A DNA stretch of 64,000 nucleotides from NCBI GenBank assembly GCA_964028335.1, contig OZ034804.1, positions 39,175,574-39,239,573 on the forward strand. The letters run 5' to 3'. How positions within the stretch are numbered: the first letter of the stretch is position 1; each line of letters starts with the position of its first letter. Both the position numbers and the translations under genes were made by a program. This DNA is from Altica lythri (Eukaryota; Arthropoda; Insecta; Coleoptera; Chrysomelidae). The notes under the pieces are model-generated. The model searched no databases, was not told the DNA's origin, and worked only from the letters and a program-made list of their open reading frames with translations. Shown piece by piece: positions 20,618 through 30,784 of the stretch.

Positions 20618-21200
20618 TATGATTCTATGATAAAAATAATATGTATAATTAAATATAAAATGATTCAACAGAATATTCTTGATTCCAGGAAGAGTGCAAG
20701 GTATTGGAATTTGCCTAATGTAGTTTTCATATTTTTTCAGTATATTAGAAATTATTTTCTTCATTCCTAAAAAAAGGAAAAATAAAATCAGAAAGATAAA
20801 TAAAAAAACCGTAAATATTAAAGATACATTTGGTTGTTTAAAATAATTGAATTAGTAGAATAAATAATTAAATACTTACTTCTAAATGACTGTGTATAAA
20901 TTTTCACATCTATAAAATCAATATTAATTATTTCCACAATATCCATATTTGGTACCCACAAAAGTAATAAGAAATTGAGAAATTCTAAAAAAATCAAATT
21001 CATATTAAATCATAGTAGAAATTAAAAATTAATAATTTTGGAATAAAATCTGTAAAATATGTAAGATTATAATAGGAATTTATAAAAGAATGTGGTAAAT
21101 CTAGTATGTAGGAATTAGAATAGAAATTTGATAAAGAATGTATTAATCTAGTTGGTCTATTTTGTAATTTATTTGAAGGAATCAAGTTTGTAGTTAAAAA
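20618..21200. repeat. Dispersed AT-rich repeat, diverged copy (family C)
   Basis: Shares cttcattcctaaaaaaa, aagatacatttggtt and aaatacttact words with 44000-44172 and 44539-44990 in the same order. No coding capacity. Probably an old element end or satellite. Confidence 0.6.
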
Positions 21201-21733
21201 AATTATATAGGATTTAAATGGTAGCGATAGTTTTTTGTTAGTTTGTTAATTTGGTGCTTTCGAAGCGAATAGATGTAATAAATTTTGTGAAGTATAAAAA
21301 TTGAGTTTTTCATTAAGAAATTAAGTTTAAAGAGATTTGAAGGATATAATATTACTACTAAAGTTAATAAGAAGTAATACTACGCGTTTGGTAAGCAAGA
21401 AAAAGTATAAAAAATAAGTTTGCAACATAGAAAAGTTGAGACGAAGAGACATCGTATTAGAAAGATAATTTAAATCGATACGAAGAAGACATATTAACAA
21501 GAAGAGAAGAGAAATTTTGAGTTTGGGAAAAGAAGTATTCAATTGAGCACGTACCAGTTTGGGATAAAGCTGTTTCATCCCATGAATTGTAAGCAGTTCT
21601 TCATATAAATGGTTATTGCAGATCTTGTATGGTAAGAAGACGATTAGGATTGAAGTAGAAGCCTTAATACGGTATTTAGCATAATAAAAATCACTGTGTT
21701 TAATTTTTTTTTGTTTTTTGTGTAACACTAAAT

Positions 21734-21979
21734 TATAAAAGGTGTGTATTTAAAAAAATATGTTCCTTTACAACTCAACTAATACAAACAATAATAAAAT
21801 AAAATGTTCAATATTAAACTGAATGAATATTAAAATGCGGCTTGCCCTCTTGTTTCCCTTAACCATGAAAGCGCGAGAATCACAAATGTGGTGCCCTCTT
21901 GTGACAGATTTAAGGGTTGAGAAATGCGGTATTGTTGGTTGCCAAAGTTGTGGGCGCTTATTAAGATGGTACTGCTACA
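21734..21979 (-). repeat. 3' LTR of the young gypsy element
   Basis: 246 bp, TGTAGC...TTTTATA on the minus strand. Immediately outside on the internal side is the polypurine tract AGAGGGGGAGAT (21980-21992 complement). Confidence 0.93.
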
Positions 21980-24900
21980 ATCTCCCCCTCTGGCTTCGAG
22001 ATCGTCGCGATGAGGAGCCAGTGCTCCTTTCTGCAGTACAAGATGGAGTAATCGGATTGATACCGCTGATAGTGACAGAACTTTTCTTCCTTGGACGTCC
22101 TCTCTTCCTTATGACTTTCAGCGGTTCGGGGACATCATTATCATCCCTTCTGAAAGGAGTGATAGTGGAAGTGTGATAAAGTCCTAGTGGTACAGTCGGA
22201 TTTCTTAGGTCGGCAACTTCATAGCTGGATGGACCATGTCTTTTGAGGATGACGTAGGGACCATCCCTACGGGGTGCTAATTTTGAGGTAAATCCTTTAG
22301 CTGCGTTGCTTAGGACGTGAGATGCAATCCATACTTTATCTCCAGGGTTATATACAGGAGCCGGTCGTCGTTTTTGATTTACATACGCTTGGTTTCGATC
22401 CTGGCTAAGTTCCACGTTGTCCCGGACTATTAGAAGTATATCGGCGAGTTGCCTTAGTCGCGGAGTAATTTCAGCAACCCAATTTTCTGAGTATACTATA
22501 GAACTGAAGTCATCGCTTACATCTTGAGGGGTTCGTAATTCTCTGCCAAATGTCAAGTAAGCTGCACTGTATCCCGTGCTTTCACAACGTGCACTGTTCA
22601 TAGCAAATCGTATTGCAGCAAGATGTGATGACCATTGCTGATGCAGATTTCCAACTAATATTCCGAGTTGAACCTTAAGATCTCGATTTTTGCGTTCTAC
22701 TGGATTGGTTTCAGGGTGATATACAGGGATAAAAGCTTGCTTAATACCAAGACAAAAGGTTAACTGTTGCATAACTGCTGAGATGAATTGAGTTCCATTA
22801 TCACTGATAATTCGCCGCGGGAGTCCATAGCGTAAGAGTACTTCATCAAGAAGTGTGGTGCTACAATTTTCAGCGGTAGCCTCGGTTAGAGCGAACAACT
22901 CCACCCATCGGCTAGCCACATCTTCCACAATGAAGATCCATCGTTTTCCATCCTCAGTAATGGGCAAAGGACCAAATAAGTCGATTGCCAAAACTTCAAA
23001 TCGTTGATTAATTGCGGTTGTTTGCAGTAGACCGGCAGGTTTTAAAGCTTGTACTTTGTATCTTTGACAGCAAACACAATTGGCAATGTGTTGGGCAATG
23101 TCCCGTCTCATTCCTACCCAGTAATATCTTTTAGCAATGCGATTTACCGTTTTATCGATTCCATAGTGACCAGCTGTGGGAGCATCATGAAATTGGTAGA
23201 GTATCTGTTGTTTTTCCTCTTGGGGAACAACAATTCGTGCATTTTCGTCTTCCTGGTCCTCAGTATAGCGATACAGCACGCCATTGTGTAAAAAGTAACC
23301 TCTTTGGAACCATTTCTGACTGTCTTCAGCGTTTTTGTCTTCGAGAGAGTCTAATATTGTTTTTAAATTCTGGTCTCTTAGTTGTTTTTCTCGCATTTCC
23401 TTTTCGCTATTTCGTGGTAGATCCACTTCAACAACACATATGCATAATTCAGGGGATTCTTCATGTTTAGCGCATGGCGGACGTGACAGAAAGTCAGCTA
23501 CTACATTTGTTCGTCCAGGTGCATAGCGAATCATTAAATTATATGGTTGTAGCTGCAAAGCCCACCTGGCTAAGCGCGCAGTGGGTGTTTTAAGGCTGAA
23601 TAACCATTTCAGTGGTTGATGATCGGTGATTATGATGGCTTCAGAATTTTCGACATAACCACGAAATTTATTGATGCTCCAGACAATGGCGAGAGCTTCC
23701 CGCTCTGTAGTCGAATAATTTTTCTCTGCATTAGTTAGAAGTCTACTTGCATATTCTATGGGATGTTCGTTGGGACCCTCCCCCTGTACTAAAACTGCTC
23801 CAATAGCATAGCTGCTTGCATCAGTTTTAATGACGAAAGGTTCGTTCTCATCTGCTTGTCTAAGAACTGGAGCGGAAGTTAAACATTGTTTCAATGTATA
23901 GAAGGCTTGCTGTTCGGCCTGACCCCATATCCAAACGGCATTCTTTTTAGTTAAATTTGTCAATGGTTTGGCTATAGTGGCAAAATCTTTTATAAAACGT
24001 CGATACCATGAGCATGCTTGTATGAATGATAACAATTGTTTCATGTTAGTTGGTGGAGTGAGTGATGTTATAGAGTCTATTTTATGAGGGTTCACCGAAA
24101 TTCCATTTTGTGTAAGCAAATGACCTAAAAATGGTATGGTCGAGCACGCAAATTTACACTTGACGCGGTTAATTCGTAGTTGGAATTTCTGTAATTGTTG
24201 AAACACTTGACGTAGTTCGCTTAAGTGCTCTTTAAATGTGGATAATCGAATGATCAAGTCGTCCAAATAAACCAGTAAGGAGATATCTGCAAGACTAATC
24301 CGGAAACGGTCCATTAGTCGCTGGAACGTGGAAGGTGCATTTCGTAGACCAAAGGGCATGCGTGTAAAACAGTAAACTCCAAATGGCGTGATAAATCCGG
24401 TTTTCTGTTTATCTTCGGCTTTCATTTTAATTTGCCAATATCCGGTCTGTAAATCCAAAGTAGTCATAAACGGTTTACTCTTGGCTATATGCAACAGATC
24501 ATCTATCCGTGGTAATGGATATTTATCGGGGACTGTAATAGCATTTAATCGTCGGTAGTCAATGCATACTCTGACGTCTCCATCTTTTTTTGGTACTAGA
24601 ACGACGGGGGATGTCCAGGGAGTTTCACTTTCTTCTATGATTCCTTTAGCCATCATATCATCCAACTTGGCACGTAGAATAAGTTGTTTCCCAGTAGTCA
24701 TACGGTACGAGGCACTTGCAATGGGATTGTTACATCCAGTATCGATTCTGTGTTCAGCATAAGGAGACGGAGGTCCGTGGTCATTGACAAGAGATTGAAA
24801 GTCGCGTAGAACATCGTTTAGTTGTTCTCGCTCGCTTTCTTCTAGAGATGATGCTTCATCTGGTTGTAATTGAATATCGAAACTAAAGAGTTCGCAACTT

Positions 24901-26471
24901 TTATTCCTTTTCTTGGCAGGAGAGTAAGTTAATGGGAGACTATCCTGGAAAATTGATTCTATTTCCTCAGGAGAGTAGTCCACTACTCCTGTGGCTGCAT
25001 TTGGCTTCTGAAAAGCGTCTTCGGTGGGTAAATCCAAAATTCTGTCTTCTGGGTCTTCAGGAAGCGGCGATGCGAAGAATTCGATATCAGGTGTTGGTTC
25101 ACGGGTAAGGTTATGTTCAAAGTAGCTTAATGATTTTGGAATCTGTCGTTCTTTGTTTTGGGAAAGAATATTCTCCTTCCCCTTCTTCTGGGTAATTAAG
25201 CTCCTATATTGCGGTTGAAATTCAAAGTGCTTGTTGGGCTGATCGGCGTAGTACCAGCATCTCTGTGGTAGATTTAAGACAATGCCAGCTCTGTCCAGAA
25301 AGTCAATACCCAACAACGTTCTGTTGTCTGTGGCCTCTGGTAATACCACAAAGTTAATGTTGTGTTCTCGGTCACCTAATTCAATCGTTGTGTATGTACT
25401 GAGGACTTCCGATCGTTTATGTTGGCCATCTGCTAAGGTAATATGTGCCATGGTTTTTACGAAAGTACATCGTCGTTCTTTCAAAAGTTTATAGAGCGTA
25501 GCTCCAGCAACGCTTGTCTTGGCTGCTGTGTCTAAATGAGCTTGACCTTTAATACCACAAATTCTTGCTGCAACAGTTGGTACTTCTGGCGTAGAATGGA
25601 GGAATGTATTTATTGAATAGAAATGGATGGCTTGCGTTTGGATATCCCTTGTAGTATTCATGCAATTGGGACAATTGCTTCGGAAAACTCCTGGCTTATT
25701 ACATCCATAACAACTTATCTGTTTGTTTTCCCATCTAGTAGTACTAACTGGTTCCGCTTGAGCTGTGGTCGTGTTTTTCGGCGGATCTTTTTGTTTTAAT
25801 TGTCGTTTGCGACAATCTTGCGCCGTATGACCCCTGTAGCTGCAAAAATTGCATCTAACAGCTTTAGGTCTTTGTGATTTGGAGCTGTTTCCTGAATCAG
25901 CACTTACTGGAATCTCATTTTGTTTTGTTTCTGATTCAATTGTCTCTATTTCGCGAGCCTTTTGCAGTAATTCAGCGAATGAGCTAATTTGATTTCGAGG
26001 GATTCTCTTCCGTAATTTAATGTGTAGTAACCCATAGACAAGGTCAATTTGCGTTTGTTCATCATGTCTGTTCCGTGGTAGACGGGCAAGTAGAGCTCGT
26101 TTTTCACATATAAACTCGTCTGTTGGCGTGTGTTCTTTTTGAGGAGTACTAAAAATATCTAAGTATATCTGGTAAGGTGGAGTGGATGGTGAGAATGCTG
26201 CTCTTATTAAATTCGTAGCAGTCGTCCAGTCCGTAGCTTCCTCCTTAACCCCGTGCCACCATGTAGCTGCTGGTCCAGTCAATAGTAAAGGTAATCCTTT
26301 TAGCGCATCCTCTTCTGAAATCGCTTCCATATCCATATAAACTGCAACGGTTCTCAAGAAATTGTCCACTATGTCATGGCTTCTTTCGCCGTTAAAACGT
26401 GCCGTACATTTGGTAAGAGTGCCTTTCCTGACAGCGTTAGGCTCGGTGTGCATGGCTGCTACTGCTTGCAA
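21975..26471 (-). CDS. Gag-Pol polyprotein of Ty3/gypsy retrotransposon, 1498 aa, intact
   Basis: A single frame with no stop or shift. Domains in order: Gag capsid-like region (about 1-190); two zinc knuckles near 205-260, the first canonical (CNFCSYRGHTAQDC), the second CYGCNKPGVFRSNC with Val where His belongs; aspartic protease near 310 (HLDTAAKTSVAG, DTA rather than DTG); RT about 560-800 (YLDDLII catalytic motif); RNase H about 840-960 (TDASSYAIGAVL); integrase from about 1060 with an HHCC zinc finger (CVCCQRYK), catalytic Asp in AIDLFG and SDNGTQF and Glu in NPVERKN; a GPY/F-like segment near 1400 (DGPYVILKRHG). Gag and Pol are fused without a programmed shift. It copies the element RNA into DNA in cytoplasmic particles and integrates it in the nucleus. 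Confidence 0.95.
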   Translation of the reverse strand: MQAVAAMHTEPNAVRKGTLTKCTARFNGERSHDIVDNFLRTVAVYMDMEAISEEDALKGLPLLLTGPAATWWHGVKEEATDWTTATNLIRAAFSPSTPPYQIYLDIFSTPQKEHTPTDEFICEKRALLARLPRNRHDEQTQIDLVYGLLHIKLRKRIPRNQISSFAELLQKAREIETIESETKQNEIPVSADSGNSSKSQRPKAVRCNFCSYRGHTAQDCRKRQLKQKDPPKNTTTAQAEPVSTTRWENKQISCYGCNKPGVFRSNCPNCMNTTRDIQTQAIHFYSINTFLHSTPEVPTVAARICGIKGQAHLDTAAKTSVAGATLYKLLKERRCTFVKTMAHITLADGQHKRSEVLSTYTTIELGDREHNINFVVLPEATDNRTLLGIDFLDRAGIVLNLPQRCWYYADQPNKHFEFQPQYRSLITQKKGKENILSQNKERQIPKSLSYFEHNLTREPTPDIEFFASPLPEDPEDRILDLPTEDAFQKPNAATGVVDYSPEEIESIFQDSLPLTYSPAKKRNKSCELFSFDIQLQPDEASSLEESEREQLNDVLRDFQSLVNDHGPPSPYAEHRIDTGCNNPIASASYRMTTGKQLILRAKLDDMMAKGIIEESETPWTSPVVLVPKKDGDVRVCIDYRRLNAITVPDKYPLPRIDDLLHIAKSKPFMTTLDLQTGYWQIKMKAEDKQKTGFITPFGVYCFTRMPFGLRNAPSTFQRLMDRFRISLADISLLVYLDDLIIRLSTFKEHLSELRQVFQQLQKFQLRINRVKCKFACSTIPFLGHLLTQNGISVNPHKIDSITSLTPPTNMKQLLSFIQACSWYRRFIKDFATIAKPLTNLTKKNAVWIWGQAEQQAFYTLKQCLTSAPVLRQADENEPFVIKTDASSYAIGAVLVQGEGPNEHPIEYASRLLTNAEKNYSTTEREALAIVWSINKFRGYVENSEAIIITDHQPLKWLFSLKTPTARLARWALQLQPYNLMIRYAPGRTNVVADFLSRPPCAKHEESPELCICVVEVDLPRNSEKEMREKQLRDQNLKTILDSLEDKNAEDSQKWFQRGYFLHNGVLYRYTEDQEDENARIVVPQEEKQQILYQFHDAPTAGHYGIDKTVNRIAKRYYWVGMRRDIAQHIANCVCCQRYKVQALKPAGLLQTTAINQRFEVLAIDLFGPLPITEDGKRWIFIVEDVASRWVELFALTEATAENCSTTLLDEVLLRYGLPRRIISDNGTQFISAVMQQLTFCLGIKQAFIPVYHPETNPVERKNRDLKVQLGILVGNLHQQWSSHLAAIRFAMNSARCESTGYSAAYLTFGRELRTPQDVSDDFSSIVYSENWVAEITPRLRQLADILLIVRDNVELSQDRNQAYVNQKRRPAPVYNPGDKVWIASHVLSNAAKGFTSKLAPRRDGPYVILKRHGPSSYEVADLRNPTVPLGLYHTSTITPFRRDDNDVPEPLKVIRKRGRPRKKSSVTISGINPITPSCTAERSTGSSSRRSRSQRGRL

Positions 26472-26731
26472 TATTTGTTAAAGCTGATCAGCAGACATCG
26501 CCATCTTGCTTGAAAGTCTCTCACTTCGTCGAAGTATGATGGCAGATAATAAATTCTTCGGCCACCAATTGAGCTATTTCCTGAGTTAACCTATCACAAA
26601 ACCAGTAAAGATCTGTTCATTAGCTAACTTTTGAGGACAATTTGGGTAACAAATTGTTGAACAAAGTTGCCTATGAATCAAACCACTAGTGAATGCAATA
26701 ACCAGACTCTGGTGTATTCTCAAATAAAGGC
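26472..26731 (-). other. Leader region between primer site and Gag start
   Basis: About 260 bp of untranslated leader. Contains the likely packaging region by position; no motif recognised. Confidence 0.6.
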
Positions 26732-26748
26732 TTTAACGTTGGGCGCCA
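26732..26748 (-). promoter_or_regulatory. Primer binding site of the young gypsy element
   Basis: TGGCGCCCAACGTTAAA on the minus strand, two bases inside the 5' LTR. It is complementary to a tRNA 3' end ending ...GGGCGCCA; I do not assign the tRNA. Confidence 0.8.
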
Positions 26749-26750
26749 GT

Positions 26751-26996
26751 TATAAAAGGTGTGTATTTAAAAAAATATGTTCCTTTACAACTCAACTAAT
26801 ACAAACAATAATAAAATAAAATGTTCAATATTAAACTGAATGAATATTAAAATGCGGCTTGCCCTCTTGTTTCCCTTAACCATGAAAGCGCGAGAATCAC
26901 AAATGTGGTGCCCTCTTGTGACAGATTTAAGGGTTGAGAAATGCGGTATTGTTGGTTGCCAAAGTTGTGGGCGCTTATTAAGATGGTACTGCTACA
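26751..26996 (-). repeat. 5' LTR of the young gypsy element
   Basis: 246 bp, same as the other LTR. It contains the element promoter by family rule; no obvious TATA beyond its AT-rich end. Confidence 0.93.
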
Positions 26997-27000
26997 AAAT

Positions 27001-28612
27001 TAATTTTCATCTTTAATTTTAACTAATTTTGCACATCACTAGAACTTATAAAATTGAGAATTTCTCATTATTATTATTCAATAATTTCATTAGAAACAAA
27101 CTTTTCACAACTTACAGTCACTTATATTAAATTAGAATATTTGAGGTTATAAATTCAGTAGATCATCAAAAGCCCGCATTTCTTTTCACCATTGGCGTTT
27201 CAAAAAAATATTAAAATTGAATTAAATTAATAAAATTAATTTTTGAATAAATTTAAGTGCTAAATTACAATAATTAATTTCCATTTATTTTGAACTCTGC
27301 CCTGATTTAAGAGCATTACGGGTAATATAAAATATATATTTGGAATCATATAAAAAAAATCATTTACCTTAATTAAAATATCTTATTAAAAGTTTAAATT
27401 TAATTAAAAAGGAAAAATTTTAAATTATAGCATATATACTTAAAAATCAAATACCTACTTAGCAAGTTATATATATGTTATAATATATATAAAAGAGTTA
27501 TTCCTCTTGAAATGATCTAAAAAGATGTCCACAACAGTATATGTCTATCTTTTAAGATTAACTCAATAGAACCGTTTTTATGGTAATCAAATTTGGTCGA
27601 AATTAATGCATTATTTGTTAAGAGTTGTATCAACGTAATAATATTAATCTTTATCCAAATAAATGTGTTGTTGATTAAGAGTATTTAATTGTGAACAAAA
27701 TTGTCTTTGACATCACTTAATTTCAATGAACTTCTTAGAAGATATTACAATTTTAAAATAACTAGGACGCCGTAGTTATTATCTCATATATTTAAACGAG
27801 AATTTCTTACTAAATTAAGTACTATAAAGCCAGTGCAGTGAATATCTTATATAAAATATCTAATATAAAAAAAAATCATTGAAAACAAAAAAAAGCAAAA
27901 TGGTAAAAATTTGATAAAATGAAAAATGGAAAAAAAGACACGACAGTGTTATGCGGTACAAAGTCCACCGGAGCAGCTAGTATTAAATAAATGTTAATCC
28001 CTTACTCGAATTGCACGTAAGTAATTAGGTACCTGCTATAATCATTGATTAAGAAATAACAATTAGTGGTACTTAAAGTGTCACGTTCTAAACTACCGAT
28101 GTGGTAGAGTACCACATCCAAATATTCATGTCTTCATAAATACATTAATAAACATACCTACAAACAGACTCTTATATAAAAATAAATATTTCTATTTCTG
28201 GAGCACAATTTGAGACAATACTTAAACATTTTTTAAAAATTTGGAAATTTTGAAAGTTTTTAGAAATCTCAAATAATCGTATACTAAAGATACTTAAACA
28301 TATTCGAAATCGACAAATTTATCTCCGAAATAAATTTCAAGGGCCGATATTGTTATTATGTTGTTCCTATAAATTTATTGTGTAATTTTGTATAATAATA
28401 TAAGTAAATATTATCATTTTCGTGCCTATATTTTGTAATACATTTCTATGACAAACTAATAATTTAGTGTGTAATTCTATGTAATAACATAAGTAAATAT
28501 AAAAATTTATATTTATTTTTGTGTATATTTTGTTTATATTTTTTGCTTTCTAAAAAATTAATAATATTGAAAATATATATTTTATACCTACCTAGCATTT
28601 TGGTGCATTTAT
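27001..28612. other. AT-rich stretch, mostly Helitron interior then intergenic
   Basis: No gene. A 21-bp palindrome gatgtggta-gag-taccacatc at 28098-28118 resembles the short palindromes elsewhere, but no matching long palindrome is close by. Confidence 0.5.
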
Positions 28613-29045
28613 TTATTTATTTTTCGGAATGTACCTACTAATGAGTTTCTGCAGTTCGGGTTTGGGATAACCTGATCTAATAATCTGTTTTTGCATTCTG
28701 TGTATCAGATTACTTAAGTACATATTTAAATCCATTTTTGCAATTCGAGTATCTTCTTGAATTATACATATCAAAATTTCTGCAGTTCGAGTGCGCCCTT
28801 GTTTCTTAGAATTCACTACTTTGGATTAGTATTAAAAGGTATTAAGTAATGGGGAATTATTGAAATCTGTTTCATTGTTTAAAAGTACATTTAGCTTTTT
28901 TAGTTTATTTATTTCAAGACTTTTTAGTAAATTTAATTTAAGACCCTTATTTTCCGTGTGTAATATTTTAAAATCGTAATTGAAATTATGGTTATTTTCA
29001 ATTAAGTGATTAGCGTAGTTGAATTCCGTTTTTTTATGTGTATAA

Positions 29046-29710
29046 GGGTATGGACACAACGGGGACCATCGACCCTAGACCATAGCATAATACCCTGGAC
29101 CTTTGCTCTGACCCTCGCTCTGACCCTCGCGCACCCGTGGTCACATCGAGGCTTGGAGCACCGCACTTTTGCGCCATTTAAAGCGTGAACAATCGTCTAT
29201 GAACATCCTCTTCTTCGGACGAGGAAGATATTATTTTGAATTCAAGTGCTAAAAAAAAGTACCTATATAAAGGATCTCAAAAGACGAAAGTGCTTCCCTT
29301 AAACAAAAAACGTATGTTGTATGCAGAATTTCATCATCTATATCAAGATTTAAGAAAAGATCCGATCGTTTTTTTGACTACATTATAATGAAAAAAGAAA
29401 CTTTTGATTATATTTTAAACGAGTTTGGAGATAAACTAAACAAAAATTACCAGAATTGCCATCGTCAGCCAATTGGATCTGAAGAAAGACTCATGGTACC
29501 ATGGTCGAGGGTCAAAAAAATACTAAGCTCAGTTTTTACCCTGGTACCAAATATCAGACCTTAGCTCCAACATATGCGCGGAGCGATGGTCGGTGCTCCG
29601 ACGTAACCACATAGATCTAATATTATGTGTTTATTTTTTTTTTGGTGAGCGGAGCTATGGTGCGATGCTATGGTCGGAGCGATGGTCGGCGCTCTGTTGT
29701 GGCCGTACAC
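29046..29710. mobile_element. PIF/Harbinger-type MITE, 665 bp, with transposase N-terminal remnant
   Basis: TAA target duplications are at 29043-29045 and 29711-29713. The ends GGGTATGGACACAAC and (complement) GTGTACGGCCACAAC match at 12 of 15 positions and the similarity continues through ccatcg and gaccatagca. The interior encodes a broken transposase start: MLYAEFHHLYQDLRKDP, then MKKETFDYILNEFG and QPIGSEERLMV, typical of the Harbinger N-terminal region. A deletion derivative of an autonomous element. Confidence 0.82.
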
Positions 29711-29732
29711 TAACTAAGATGATGTTCAGTTA

Positions 29733-30371
29733 GCGTCTATACCTACACACGAACCACCAGTGTCCGACACCGGTGACGACCACCGGTAGCAATGCATTGT
29801 TTTAAATGTACGATTACAGACGAGCCACTTTGCGGACCACACTACTTTTATCTGCTTGACTGCCGCTACGCTAGTGTCCTACCCTCGCCACCGGCCGGGC
29901 CACTTTCCTATATTTTATTTTAAGCAGTACGTTGTTTTAAATAGAGGTGTACACACCAACCACTTTTGTGTCTCTGAATCTTGAAATTGTTTGATCGTTT
30001 ATTATGGAGAAACATTTTGAATGCAATACTAAGGATTTTGTAACTGCTATTGAAGGAGAACCAATTATTTGGGACAACAAACTTGATGATTACCTATAGT
30101 GATAAAATTGCTAAAAAAAAATACTTGGGAAAGAGTTATCAAAGAATTTGTGAAAGCTTTTAATGAGAAAGGAAACCGAGAAAAAACTGATATAGGTATA
30201 AATGTAAAATGACTAGTTTGCTATATTCATCTGTTTTTTAGTTGTATACCCGGCTAATGCGCCCCCGGTGGCGACCACCGGTTTCGGACACACGTGGCTT
30301 CATGTGTAAGGACTCGCCCGACCGGTGGTCGCCACCGGTGTCTGACACTGGTGGTTCGTGTGTATAGACGC
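29733..30371. mobile_element. PIF/Harbinger-type MITE, 639 bp, with MADF remnant
   Basis: TTA target duplications at 29730-29732 and 30372-30374 flank inverted repeats beginning GCGTCTATAC and rich in accggtgg/ccaccggt words over more than 50 bp. Inside, from 30004, MEKHFECNTKDFVTAIEGEP then (other frame) TWERVIKEFVKAFNEKG is a broken MADF domain, the second gene of Harbinger elements. The two neighbouring MITEs thus keep pieces of the two different Harbinger genes. Confidence 0.85.
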
Positions 30372-30784
30372 TTATTCGTTTTTTAAAACTTCTTCCTGTT
30401 TGGGCACATATATTTTTTTGGGCAATCTGCACATGTTAGTTTGTACACCCCGGATTTATTTTGTTTGTTGTTTTTAATATTTTTTTCTATTGAATTATTA
30501 GTTTTATATACATTTTAATGTTTTGTTTTTTATGAAATTTTCCAAGTTTATTACTGCAATTATCGTGATATGTTAATAGTTTGTACTTGGTATTGTTTTT
30601 ATTTTCTGTAGGGTAAATCATTTTAATACAATTTTTAAATAGTTTTTTCTTTTACATTTGATCTATTATTATTGAATCATAGCCATTGTTGATAGCAATT
30701 TGTTTTATTATGATGAGTTCTTTTTGAAAATTTTTTTCGTTTAACGTATTGTGTATTTTTTTATTAAGGATGTCCTCGTAGGTA

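Larger units (their letters stand above)
21734..26996 (-). mobile_element. Young Ty3/gypsy LTR retrotransposon, 5263 bp, intact
   Basis: Two LTRs of 246 bp that look identical base for base, a 4-bp AAAT target duplication (21730-21733 and 26997-27000), a tRNA primer site 2 bp inside the 5' LTR, a purine tract before the 3' LTR, and one uninterrupted Gag-Pol frame. There is no env. Identical LTRs mean recent insertion; it is nested in Helitron sequence. Confidence 0.95.
20343..27980 (+). mobile_element. Helitron, non-autonomous, split by a gypsy insertion
   Basis: The 5' end TCTATACTAATATTATAAA at 20343 follows an A, and the sequence continues with the gtttgtttgtttgaacgcgc and ctcaggaactactgg words typical of insect Helitrons. 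A matching 3' end CCGGAGCAGCTAG at 27968-27980 is followed by T. This gives TC...CTAG between A and T, the Helitron rule. A gypsy element (21734-26996) with its own target duplication lies inside; subtracting it leaves about 2.4 kb. The interior has no Rep/helicase. That both ends belong to one element is inferred from order and orientation, not shown. Confidence 0.55.
28613..30784 (-). mobile_element. Penelope-like element fragment with GIY-YIG, interrupted by two MITEs
   Basis: On the minus strand, 30784-30375 reads (with stops) a Penelope-type C-terminal region: KIHNTLNEKNFQKELIIIKQ, INPGVYKLTCADCPKKY and AQTGRSFKKRI, the last two being the GIY-YIG start. The domain continues in the 16-17 bp between the MITEs (codons for EHHLS) and then at 29042-28832 (YTHKKTEFNYANHLIENNHN; LKLNLLKSLEINKLKK), the usual end of this ORF. 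The rest to 28613 is probable 3' sequence. The RT part is absent or beyond the LINE at 30785. In-frame stops show it is inactive. Confidence 0.75.

Noticed and set aside
21327..21728. 133-codon minus-strand frame
   Set aside because: Leu/Phe-rich translation of AT-rich Helitron/repeat sequence; no domain or splice context.
28098..28118. Short palindrome gatgtggta-gag-taccacatc as another element end
   Set aside because: No long palindrome with the same arm word within about 2 kb, so it does not meet the pair criterion.
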